Shown here: in pieces, positions 23,761 through 31,110 of the stretch
Numbering within the stretch: the first letter of the stretch is position 1
Layout of the letters: every line of letters begins with the position of its first letter
NCBI GenBank assembly: GCA_009363175.1
Contig: CP045205.1
Span: 1,116,001-1,180,000 of the forward strand
Origin: Citrobacter telavivensis
Lineage (GTDB): Bacteria > Pseudomonadota > Gammaproteobacteria > Enterobacterales > Enterobacteriaceae
Reading direction: 5' to 3'
DNA length: 64,000 bases
The notes under the pieces: generated by a model
Databases searched by the model: none
Seen by the model: only the letters and a program-made list of their open reading frames with translations
What the model was told of the DNA's origin: nothing
Made by a program: the position numbers and the translations under genes

Positions 23761-25671
23761 GTGCGATTCCCCAACCAACGTTTGGCGCAACTGTTTACTA
23801 TGTTGCAAAACGAGACGCTGCCACAGGATGAGCTGGCGCAGCGGTTGTCGGTTTCCACACGTACTGTTCGTGCCGATATTACTGCGCTCAACGCCCTGCT
23901 GACTCAGCATGGCGCGCAGTTTATCCTCAGCCGGGGCAACGGTTATCAGCTCAGGATCGATGACCCGGCAAGCTATCAGTCCCTGCAATCGCAGCAGCCC
24001 AGCGCGCTGCGAATTCCGCGAACCAGTCAGGAACGCGTGCACTATCTGATGGTGCGCTTTCTGACGTCCGCTTTTTCTCTCAAACTCGAAGATTTAGCTG
24101 ATGAATGGTTTGTCAGCCGGGCGACGTTACAAAATGACATGGCGGAAGTACGTGAATGGCTGCAACGCTATCATCTGACGCTGGAAACCCGCCCTCGCCA
24201 TGGCATGAAACTGTTCGGCAGCGAGATGGCGATCCGCGCCTGCCTGACCGATCTTCTCTGGACGCTGGCGCAGCAGGATCCTGCTAATCCGCTGGTGACT
24301 GAAGAGGCGCTGTATGCCGGTGTGCCGTCGCAGCTTCAACCTCTCCTTGAGGAGATCTTCAACCGCTTCCATATTCGCCTTACCGACGAAGGCGAACTGT
24401 TTTTGCGGCTGTACTGCGCGGTCGCGGTACGCCGCATCAGCGAAGGGTATCCGCTGTCGGAGTTCACCACCGAAGAGGTGGAAGAGAACGTATGCCTGGC
24501 GGCGCGTGAGATTGCCGCTGTGGTGCAGCATCTGGCAAATCATCCGCTCTCGGTATCGGAAGAGAACTGGCTGAAGGTGCATATCGCGGCGCGGCAGGTG
24601 CAGGAAATTGCCCCCAGCGCGATCAATGCCGACGATGAAGAAGCGCTGGTCAATTACATTCTGCGGTTTATCAACAGCCAGTACAACTATAACCTGTTGA
24701 ATGATAAACAGCTTCACGCGGATTTACTCACTCACATCAAAACGATGATCACACGGGTGCGCTATCAGATAATGATCCCGAATCCGCTACTGGAAAACAT
24801 CAAGCAGCACTATCCAATGGCGTGGGATATGACCCTGGCGGCGGTTTCCAGTTGGGGCAAATACACCCCTTACGCCATCAGCGAAAACGAGATCGGCTTT
24901 CTGGTGTTGCACATCGGCGTTGGACTTGAACGTAGTTACAACATCGGTTACCAACGCCAGCCAAAAGTCCTGCTGGTTTGTGACGCGGGAAATGCGATGG
25001 TGCGCATGATTGAAGCGGTACTGGCACGCAAATATCCGCAGATTGAAATTGTGCATACGCTGACGCTGCGCGATTACGAACAGCGCGAGAGCATCGCGGA
25101 GGACTTTGTGATCGCCACGGCGCGGATCGGTGAGAAAGACAAACCGGTCGTGCAGATCGCCCCGTTCCCTACTGACTATCAACTGGAACAGATCGGTAAG
25201 TTGGTGCTGGTGGACAGAACCCGTCCGTGGATGCTGAACAAATACTTCGATGCCGCACATTTTTGTATTATCGACGGTGAGATGGATCAGCAGACGCTGT
25301 TTAAAACCTTGTGCGATCGGTTGCAGAGTGAAGGATTTGTCGATGCGGAATTCCTCGACTCGGTAGTTGAGCGTGAGGCGATCGTCAGCACGATGCTTGG
25401 TGACAGTATTGCGCTGCCGCACGCCCTCGGACTGCTGGCGAAAAAAACGGTGGTCTATACGGTGCTCGCCCCACAGGGCATCGCCTGGGGTGACGAGACC
25501 GCGCACGTGATCTTTTTACTCGCCATCAGCAAAAGCGAGTACGAAGAGGCAATGGCTATCTACGATATCTTCGTCACGTTCCTGCGCGAGCGCGCCATGA
25601 CGCGGCTGTGCAGCAGCCAGAACTTCGCCGAGTTTAAAGCGGTGGCGATGGAGTGCGTGAGTCGTTTTTGA
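23761..25671 (+). CDS. BglG/MtlR-family PRD regulator with EIIB and EIIA domains
   Basis: Regulator of 636 residues. Domains in order: helix-turn-helix (about 5-60, ELAQRLSVSTRTVRADI), Mga-like helix-turn-helix (about 85-160), PRD1 (about 165-290), PRD2 (about 300-400), an EIIB-like domain with Cys in LLVCDAGNAM, and a C-terminal EIIA type 2 domain with His in IALPHALG. This is the layout of MtlR/LicR activators, controlled by PTS phosphorylation. There is no AAA+ sigma-54 domain, unlike DgaR. It starts at GTG 23761 behind GAGGAGAG, 18 bases after the aldolase. It probably acts at the palindrome 18169-18188. Confidence 0.88.
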   Translation: MRFPNQRLAQLFTMLQNETLPQDELAQRLSVSTRTVRADITALNALLTQHGAQFILSRGNGYQLRIDDPASYQSLQSQQPSALRIPRTSQERVHYLMVRFLTSAFSLKLEDLADEWFVSRATLQNDMAEVREWLQRYHLTLETRPRHGMKLFGSEMAIRACLTDLLWTLAQQDPANPLVTEEALYAGVPSQLQPLLEEIFNRFHIRLTDEGELFLRLYCAVAVRRISEGYPLSEFTTEEVEENVCLAAREIAAVVQHLANHPLSVSEENWLKVHIAARQVQEIAPSAINADDEEALVNYILRFINSQYNYNLLNDKQLHADLLTHIKTMITRVRYQIMIPNPLLENIKQHYPMAWDMTLAAVSSWGKYTPYAISENEIGFLVLHIGVGLERSYNIGYQRQPKVLLVCDAGNAMVRMIEAVLARKYPQIEIVHTLTLRDYEQRESIAEDFVIATARIGEKDKPVVQIAPFPTDYQLEQIGKLVLVDRTRPWMLNKYFDAAHFCIIDGEMDQQTLFKTLCDRLQSEGFVDAEFLDSVVEREAIVSTMLGDSIALPHALGLLAKKTVVYTVLAPQGIAWGDETAHVIFLLAISKSEYEEAMAIYDIFVTFLRERAMTRLCSSQNFAEFKAVAMECVSRF

Positions 25672-25692
25672 GAGCCATTATCCAGATATGAA

Positions 25693-25725
25693 TGTAATGC
25701 AGATGTAATGCTATAATGCATTACA
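25693..25725 (+). promoter_or_regulatory. relBE promoter and autoregulatory operator
   Basis: A consensus -10 box TATAAT (25712-25717) is flanked by an inverted repeat, TGTAATGC (25704-25711) and GCATTACA (25718-25725). A direct repeat of TGTAATGC lies at 25693-25700. A RelB-RelE complex bound here would cover the promoter, the usual conditional-cooperativity design. Confidence 0.75.
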
Positions 25726-25748
25726 TTTCTTTTTTCTCTGGAGGCATA

Positions 25749-25991
25749 ATGGCCACATTGAACGTCCGTCTGGATGACAAACTCAAAAACGAGGCGTATG
25801 CCGTGCTGGAAAAACTCAATATTACGCCTACTGAAGCGGTAAGACTGCTGTTTCAGTATGTGGCTGAAAATGGACGCATGCCGGTAAAGACACTCACTGT
25901 CAGTGATAGCGAAGAAGCGTTATTGCGTACTGTCAGGGAGCGACTGGCCGATCCGCAAGAGGCCATTAAGGTCAGACTGGATGCGCTATGA
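25749..25991 (+). CDS. relB: RelB-type antitoxin
   Basis: Antitoxin of 80 residues of the RelB/DinJ family. It has an N-terminal ribbon-helix-helix (MATLNVRLDDKLKNEAYAVLEKLNITPTEAVRLLF) for DNA binding and a flexible C-terminal part ending KVRLDAL that would wrap the toxin. It resembles E. coli RelB throughout. ATG 25749 follows CTGGAGGC; an upstream in-frame start at 25716 would sit inside the operator. It overlaps relE by 11 bases. Confidence 0.9.
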   Translation: MATLNVRLDDKLKNEAYAVLEKLNITPTEAVRLLFQYVAENGRMPVKTLTVSDSEEALLRTVRERLADPQEAIKVRLDAL

Positions 25992-26265
25992 ACTGGCGTT
26001 TGATCCGCGGGCGCTGAAGGAATGGCAAAAGTTGGGTGAAGCGGTGAAAAACCAGTTCAGGAAGAAATTGGCTGAGGTGCTTTCACATCCACGGCTCTCC
26101 TCCGCCCGGCTTCATGACTTTCCTGATTGCTACAAGATAAAACTCAAGGCGTCGGGTTTCAGGCTGGTTTATCAGGTGAAAGGCGCACAGATTCTGGTAT
26201 TGGTGATTGCGATCGGTAAGCGGGAAAAATCGGCCGTTTATCAGGACGCTGACAAACGGCTTTGA
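25981..26265 (+). CDS. relE: RelE-type mRNA interferase toxin
   Basis: Toxin of 94 residues close to E. coli RelE, which cuts mRNA in the ribosomal A site. Numbered from ATG 25981, the active-site residues known from E. coli RelE are all kept: Lys52, Lys54, Arg61, Arg81 and Tyr87. The toxin is therefore probably functional. It starts inside the end of relB and ends eight bases before the nrdG stop on the other strand, at the right edge of the inserted segment. Confidence 0.9.
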   Translation: MRYELAFDPRALKEWQKLGEAVKNQFRKKLAEVLSHPRLSSARLHDFPDCYKIKLKASGFRLVYQVKGAQILVLVIAIGKREKSAVYQDADKRL

Positions 26266-26273
26266 CGGGGACG

Positions 26274-26738
26274 TTACCGCAAATGGTGCACAACCTGGTT
26301 GCTGCTGCCGCGCCAGATCAGCGCCGGGTCTTTCAGATCCTGCACATACTTACCGTCGACCAGCACGTTGATGAGATCCACAACCTGCATTTGCGCGGCA
26401 TTGAGTTCATCCAGCTTATAGCCGGTCCACACCCAGATATCTTTGCCCGCACATTCAGCGCGAATGCGTTGCACCAGTTTCAGAATATCCGGTACGTTCT
26501 GCGGATGAAGCGGATCGCCGCCGGAAAGGGAGATCCCCTGGCGGTGGATCCGCGTATCGTTCAGATCGTTAATGATCTGGTCTTCCATTTCTTTCGTGAA
26601 CGGCTGGCCTGAATTCAGTCGCCAGGTGCTTTTGTTGTAGCAGCCCGGGCATTCGTGCACGCACCCTGAAACAAACAGGGTGCAGCGAGTTCCGGGGCCG
26701 TTAACGATGTCGACAGGATAATATTGATGATATTGCAT
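26274..26738 (-). CDS. nrdG: Anaerobic ribonucleotide reductase activase NrdG
   Basis: Radical-SAM activase of 154 residues that generates the glycyl radical on NrdD. The cluster-binding Cys motif is CVHECPGC (CxxxCxxC, about 26-33), and the SAM-binding GGDPLHPQN loop follows. ATG 26738 (MQYHQYYPVD) matches the E. coli start; an upstream in-frame extension of 20 residues runs through poor-quality sequence. It follows nrdD with a REP element between, as in E. coli. Confidence 0.96.
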   Translation of the reverse strand: MQYHQYYPVDIVNGPGTRCTLFVSGCVHECPGCYNKSTWRLNSGQPFTKEMEDQIINDLNDTRIHRQGISLSGGDPLHPQNVPDILKLVQRIRAECAGKDIWVWTGYKLDELNAAQMQVVDLINVLVDGKYVQDLKDPALIWRGSSNQVVHHLR

Positions 26739-26757
26739 AGAGGATGTCCAGAAAGAA

Positions 26758-26845
26758 TGTAGGCCGGATAAGGTGCTTGCACCGCCATCCGGCAACATTG
26801 TGATGCCTGATGGCGACGCGATTGCGTCTTATCAGGCCTACGGCC
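26758..26845. repeat. REP/BIME element between nrdD and nrdG
   Basis: Two units: GTAGGCCGGATAAGG...GCCATCCGGCA and TGCCTGATGGCGACGCG...CTTATCAGGCCTACGG. It lies inside the nrdDG operon, where it could lower nrdG expression relative to nrdD. Confidence 0.88.
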
Positions 26846-26859
26846 TTTGCAAACGGAAA

Positions 26860-28998
26860 TTAACCGATCTGCCCATTCCCTAAATGCTTAACGCGACGTT
26901 TCACTTCTTCCTGTTTACCGGCGTTAAATGGGCGTGCGTCCGGGCTGCCTAAATAACCACATACGCGGCGGGTAACCGACACGCGTGCGGCGTCGTGGTT
27001 ACCGCACTTCGGACAGGTGAAGCCTTTACTGGTGCACTCGAACTCGCCGGTAAAGCCACACTCATAGCATTCATCGATTGGCGTATTGGTGCCGTAATAC
27101 GGCACATGCTGATAGCTGTAGTCCCAGACGTCTTCCAGCGCTTTCAGGTTGTGCTGGATGTTCGGGTACTCGCCGTAGCAAATGAAGCCACCGCTCGCCA
27201 GCGGCGGATAAGGCGCTTCGAAATCGATTTTGTCGTACGGATTTACCTTCTTCTCTACGTCGAGGTGGAAACTGTTGGTGTAGTAGCCTTTATCAGTGAC
27301 GCCCGGCACAACGCCAAACTCGGCGGTATCCAGACGGCAGAAACGGTCACACAGGTTTTCACTCGGCGTGCTGTACAGGCTAAAGCCGTAACCCGTCTCT
27401 TCTTTCCACTGATCGACGGCCTGACGCAGATGCGCAACAATGGCGACAGCTTTCGCGCGCAGTACTTCGCTGTCATACAGATGCGTATCGCCAAACAGGG
27501 CGTTGATGGTTTCGTGGATACCGATATAGCCTAGCGAAATTGACGCGCGACCGTTTTTAAAGATTTCCGCAATGTCATCATCGGCTTTCAGACGTACGCC
27601 GCAGGCCCCTTCCATATACAGGATCGGTGCGACGCGGGCTTTGACGCCTTCCAGACGGGCGATTCGGGTCATCAGCGCTTTACGCGCCAGTATCAGACGA
27701 TCGTCCAGCAACTTCCAGAACGTCGGCTCATCACCGCCCGCTTCCAGTGCGATACGTGGCAGGTTAAGGCTGATCACGCCGAGGTTATTACGCCCATCGT
27801 GAACCTGTTCGCCCTGTTCGTTTTCCCACACGCCGAGGAAGCTGCGGCAGCCCATCGGGGTTTTGAACGAACCGGTGACTTTCACGACCTGATCGTAGTT
27901 CAGGATGTCCGGATACATACGTTTGCTGGCACACTCCAGCGCCAGTTGTTTGATGTCGTAGTTTGGATCGCCAAATTTGTGGTTCAGACCGTCACGAATC
28001 GCAAACACCAGTTTCGGGAACACGGCGGTCTTGCGATTTTTGCCCAGGCCAGCGATACGGTTACGCAGAATGGATTGCTGAATCAGGCGCGATTCCCAGC
28101 TGGTGCCCAGACCGAAACCAAAGGTGACGAACGGCGTCTGGCCGTTGGCGGTATGCAGCGTATTGACCTCATACTCCAGAGACTGGAATGCGTCGTAGCA
28201 CTCTTTCTCGGTACGGGAATGCGCATAGCCGTCGGCATCCGGAATTTGCCACTCTTCCGCCGTTTTACGGTGCTTTTTGAAGCTGGCGGTCACGAACGGC
28301 GCCAGCACTTCATCAATGCGGTTAATGGTGGTGCCGCCGTAAATATGGCTGGCGACCTGCGCGATGATTTGCGCGGTCACGGCGGTGGCGGTAGAGATCG
28401 ATTTTGGCGGCTCGATCTCCGCATTACCCATCTTAAAGCCCTGCGTCAGCATCCCTTTCAGATCGATCAGCATGCAGTTAAACATCGGGAAGAATGGGGA
28501 ATAGTCGAGATCGTGATAGTGAATGTCACCGCGCTCGTGCGCCTGCACGACATCACGCGGCAGCAAGTGCTGACGAGCGTAGTGTTTGGCCACGATACCG
28601 GCCAGCAGGTCGCGCTGGGTCGGAATGACTTTGCTGTCTTTGTTGGCGTTCTCATTGAGCAACGCGGAGTTGGTTTGCTCCACCAGGCCGCGAATTTCCT
28701 GGTTCAGGCGACCGCGTTTTTCACGCTGAATATCACGGTCATGACGGTATTCAATGTAGGCGCGTGCGAGTTGCTTGTAAGGACCCGACATCAGTTGGTT
28801 CTCAACCGCAGTCTGGATCTCATTAATATCGACCTGGCTACGCGCGTCCATCTGGCTGCTTACGACTTCTGCGACGGTGGCGCAGTAATCTGCGTCATCG
28901 ACTCCCGCTGCTTTAGCTGCACGCAGAATGGCTTCTTTGATGCGCTCTGATTTAAACGGCACTTTACAGCCATCTCGTTTCATCACATGCGGTGTCAT
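26860..28998 (-). CDS. nrdD: Anaerobic ribonucleoside-triphosphate reductase NrdD
   Basis: Class III glycyl-radical reductase of 712 residues that makes dNTPs without oxygen, using formate. It has an N-terminal ATP-cone (about 1-100), a C-terminal zinc site with two Cys pairs (CYEC and CPKC), and the glycyl-radical loop RVCGYLGSPDARPF. ATG 28998 (MTPHVMKRDG) gives exactly the E. coli length; the in-frame start six bases upstream is less likely. It is controlled from an upstream region carrying FNR and NrdR sites. Confidence 0.97.
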   Translation of the reverse strand: MTPHVMKRDGCKVPFKSERIKEAILRAAKAAGVDDADYCATVAEVVSSQMDARSQVDINEIQTAVENQLMSGPYKQLARAYIEYRHDRDIQREKRGRLNQEIRGLVEQTNSALLNENANKDSKVIPTQRDLLAGIVAKHYARQHLLPRDVVQAHERGDIHYHDLDYSPFFPMFNCMLIDLKGMLTQGFKMGNAEIEPPKSISTATAVTAQIIAQVASHIYGGTTINRIDEVLAPFVTASFKKHRKTAEEWQIPDADGYAHSRTEKECYDAFQSLEYEVNTLHTANGQTPFVTFGFGLGTSWESRLIQQSILRNRIAGLGKNRKTAVFPKLVFAIRDGLNHKFGDPNYDIKQLALECASKRMYPDILNYDQVVKVTGSFKTPMGCRSFLGVWENEQGEQVHDGRNNLGVISLNLPRIALEAGGDEPTFWKLLDDRLILARKALMTRIARLEGVKARVAPILYMEGACGVRLKADDDIAEIFKNGRASISLGYIGIHETINALFGDTHLYDSEVLRAKAVAIVAHLRQAVDQWKEETGYGFSLYSTPSENLCDRFCRLDTAEFGVVPGVTDKGYYTNSFHLDVEKKVNPYDKIDFEAPYPPLASGGFICYGEYPNIQHNLKALEDVWDYSYQHVPYYGTNTPIDECYECGFTGEFECTSKGFTCPKCGNHDAARVSVTRRVCGYLGSPDARPFNAGKQEEVKRRVKHLGNGQIG

Positions 28999-29025
28999 GA
29001 TCACTCCATAATTTGTAAGAACAGG

Positions 29026-29112
29026 TTATCCACAGAGGCTCGGGAAGCATTGATATGGTTATTCATCTCTCTATCCAATCACTTCCCGCAGTCCAGTCCC
29101 ATGTTATCCACA
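29026..29112. promoter_or_regulatory. Two perfect DnaA boxes in the nrdD leader
   Basis: TTATCCACA occurs exactly at 29026-29034 and again at 29104-29112, on the same strand. Both are within the predicted transcribed leader of nrdD. Whether DnaA acts here is not known to me. Confidence 0.45.
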
Positions 29113-29164
29113 ATGTCACCCTGACTGTGGACATCATCGTTGTTGTAAATGTAGTTGATTAATA

Positions 29165-29205
29165 CAACATGTTGGGGCGGATTGCATTTTAAGTTCTATA
29201 TATAG
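29165..29205 (-). promoter_or_regulatory. Paired NrdR boxes over the nrdD promoter
   Basis: Two palindromic cores, CAACATGTTG (29165-29174) and CTATATATAG (29196-29205), lie with centres exactly 31 bp apart, the spacing expected for tandem NrdR boxes in enterobacterial nrd promoters. They straddle a minus-strand -10 candidate TAAAAT (29186-29191), so NrdR bound with ATP/dATP would block the promoter. Confidence 0.7.
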
Positions 29206-29249
29206 TGATTTGCATCAAAAGTGTTTGCGATTTTTTTGATATAGCGCAA
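29205..29249 (-). promoter_or_regulatory. Paired FNR sites activating nrdDG
   Basis: GTGAT-TTGC-ATCAA (29205-29218) matches the FNR consensus TTGAT-N4-ATCAA with one mismatch, and TTGAT-ATAG-CGCAA (29236-29249) matches with two. Their centres are 31 bp apart. With a start near 29178 they sit at about -33.5 and -64.5, the arrangement I recall for E. coli nrdDG. Confidence 0.75.
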
Positions 29250-29407
29250 AGTAAAAATCAGAGCGTACAGTTGGCGGGCGTTATAGCGATTGTAAATTGT
29301 GACATAGAAAAATCTGATTATTTATTCAGCAAAAACAGTTAGCTAAGGCGGGGAGAGGGATTTTGCCCGGGAAGTCTTCCTTCTCCGGGCAAGAGGGGAC
29401 CAACCGA

Positions 29408-31063
29408 TTACTTCTGAAGCCACCAGATGGCTTCGAAAGGACGCAGCGTCATTGCCGTCGGCTGCGGTGAAACTTCCTCATAGTTGTGCATCAGTACCTG
29501 CCAGCTACCACGGCACGACTCCGGTTGCCAGGCCTGACATTCGCCGCTCAGGTTGGCAATGACCAGCAGCGTTTGCCCCTGCCATTCGCGGCGATAGCAC
29601 CAGAGATACGGGCTGTCTGGCAACAGATCCTGATAGTCGCCCCAGGTGAGTACCGGTTCTGATTTGCGTAGCGCGATCAGCCGTTGGTAGGTGTAAAACA
29701 CCGACGCGTTATCGCCGAGCGCGTTCTCCACGTTGATGTCCGTGTAGTTATCGCACAACGGGATCCACGGTTCGCCCTGGCTGAAGCCTGCGTTTTTGCG
29801 GTTATCCCACTGCATCGGCGTACGACTGTTGTCGCGGGATTTACTGGCCAGGATTGCCAGCAGTTCATTGGCATCGCGACCTTCAGCCCGCAACTCAGCA
29901 AACATGTTATGGCTTTCCACATCACGGTAGTCGGTGATCCGGGTGAAGTGCGGATTGGTCATGCCGATCTCTTCACCCTGGTAGATGTATGGCGTCCCCT
30001 GCATGCCGTGCAGCACCATCGCCAGCATTTTCGCTGCCGGCACCCGATATTCACCTTCGTCGCCGAAGCGCGACACGATGCGCGGCTGATCGTGGTTACA
30101 CCAGAACAGCGCATTCCACGCGACGTTGTGCATCCCTTGCTGCCAGTGGCGGAACAGGGTCTTCAGCGCGATAAAATCGGGTTTCGCCAGTGTCCATTTT
30201 TCTCCGTCAGGATAATCAACCTTCAGGTGATGAAAATTGAAGGTCATCGACAGTTCGCTACCGTCCAGCGCGGCGTAGCGCTGGCAATGTTCCAGCGTGG
30301 TAGAGGACATCTCGCCGACCGTCATCAGCTTGCGCGGCGTAAAGACGTCGCGGTTCATCTCATGCAGAAATTCATGCGCCCGCGGCCCATCGGTGTAAAA
30401 GCGGCGACCATCGCCGTCAAGGTCATTGGGGAAGCTCTGATCTTTGGAGATGAGATTAACGACGTCCAGGCGCAGGCCATCCACGCCGCGATCGGCCCAG
30501 AATTCGCAGACTTTTTTCAGCTCGGCGCGAACGGCAGGGTTTTCCCAGTTCAGATCCGCCTGTTCCGGGGCGAAGAGGTGCAGGTAATACTGTTCGCTCT
30601 GCGCATGCCATTGCCAGGCGTGACCGCCAAACTTGGAACGCCAGTTGTTGGGCAGCGTATCGGGCGTGCCGTCGCGCCAGATGTAAAACTCGCGATACGG
30701 GCTGTCTTTGTCGAGCGCCTCACGAAACCAGGCGTGCTGCGTGGAGGTGTGATTAAACACCATATCGAGAATAATGCGGATCCCGCGCGCTTTTGCCTGG
30801 GCGACCAGTTCGTCGAAATCGTCCAGCGTACCGTAGGCGGGATCGATTGCCATGTAGTTGGCGACATCGTAGCCATTATCCACCTGCGGTGAGATATAGA
30901 ACGGCGTCAACCAGATGGCATCCACGCCCAGTTTATGCAGATAGTCGAGGCGCTGAGTCACGCCACGTAAATCGCCGGTGCCGGAGCCGGTCGTATCCTG
31001 AAAACTTCTGGGGTAGATCTGGTAGATGACGCCGTTTTGCCACCAGTGGGGAAGGGTATTCAT
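29408..31063 (-). CDS. treC: Trehalose-6-phosphate hydrolase TreC
   Basis: GH13 phospho-alpha-(1,1)-glucosidase of 551 residues that splits trehalose 6-phosphate into glucose and glucose 6-phosphate in the cytoplasm. GH13 blocks are visible: DMVFNHTS, GLRLDVVNLI with the nucleophile Asp, GEMSSTT with the acid Glu, and FWCNHDQPR. ATG 31063 (MNTLPHWWQNG) is chosen because AGGA is eight bases before it and only one base before the ATG at 31069; this also gives the E. coli length. It lies 47 bases after treB. Confidence 0.96.
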   Translation of the reverse strand: MNTLPHWWQNGVIYQIYPRSFQDTTGSGTGDLRGVTQRLDYLHKLGVDAIWLTPFYISPQVDNGYDVANYMAIDPAYGTLDDFDELVAQAKARGIRIILDMVFNHTSTQHAWFREALDKDSPYREFYIWRDGTPDTLPNNWRSKFGGHAWQWHAQSEQYYLHLFAPEQADLNWENPAVRAELKKVCEFWADRGVDGLRLDVVNLISKDQSFPNDLDGDGRRFYTDGPRAHEFLHEMNRDVFTPRKLMTVGEMSSTTLEHCQRYAALDGSELSMTFNFHHLKVDYPDGEKWTLAKPDFIALKTLFRHWQQGMHNVAWNALFWCNHDQPRIVSRFGDEGEYRVPAAKMLAMVLHGMQGTPYIYQGEEIGMTNPHFTRITDYRDVESHNMFAELRAEGRDANELLAILASKSRDNSRTPMQWDNRKNAGFSQGEPWIPLCDNYTDINVENALGDNASVFYTYQRLIALRKSEPVLTWGDYQDLLPDSPYLWCYRREWQGQTLLVIANLSGECQAWQPESCRGSWQVLMHNYEEVSPQPTAMTLRPFEAIWWLQK

Positions 31064-31110
31064 AGTCATTTCCTGGTTATGCGAGGGGCGCAATTGCGCC
31101 CCGAATAAAA

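Larger units (their letters stand above)
28999..29407. other. nrdD leader/promoter and treC 3' region
   Basis: About 409 bases without a gene. It holds two DnaA-box sequences, a -10 candidate, paired NrdR boxes and paired FNR sites, all annotated separately. Near 29364-29392 a hairpin pairs TTGCCCGG with CCGGGCAA just after the treC stop, without a clear uridine run. Confidence 0.6.

Noticed and set aside
22987..24042. Minus-strand open frame of about 351 codons across the aldolase/regulator junction
   Set aside because: Spans two good plus-strand genes that are translationally linked; no recognisable family.
27799..28950. Plus-strand open frame of about 383 codons opposite nrdD
   Set aside because: Antisense to a fully conserved nrdD; no domain and no plausible ribosome-binding site.
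29684..30892. Plus-strand open frame of about 402 codons opposite treC
   Set aside because: Antisense shadow of a conserved GH13 gene.
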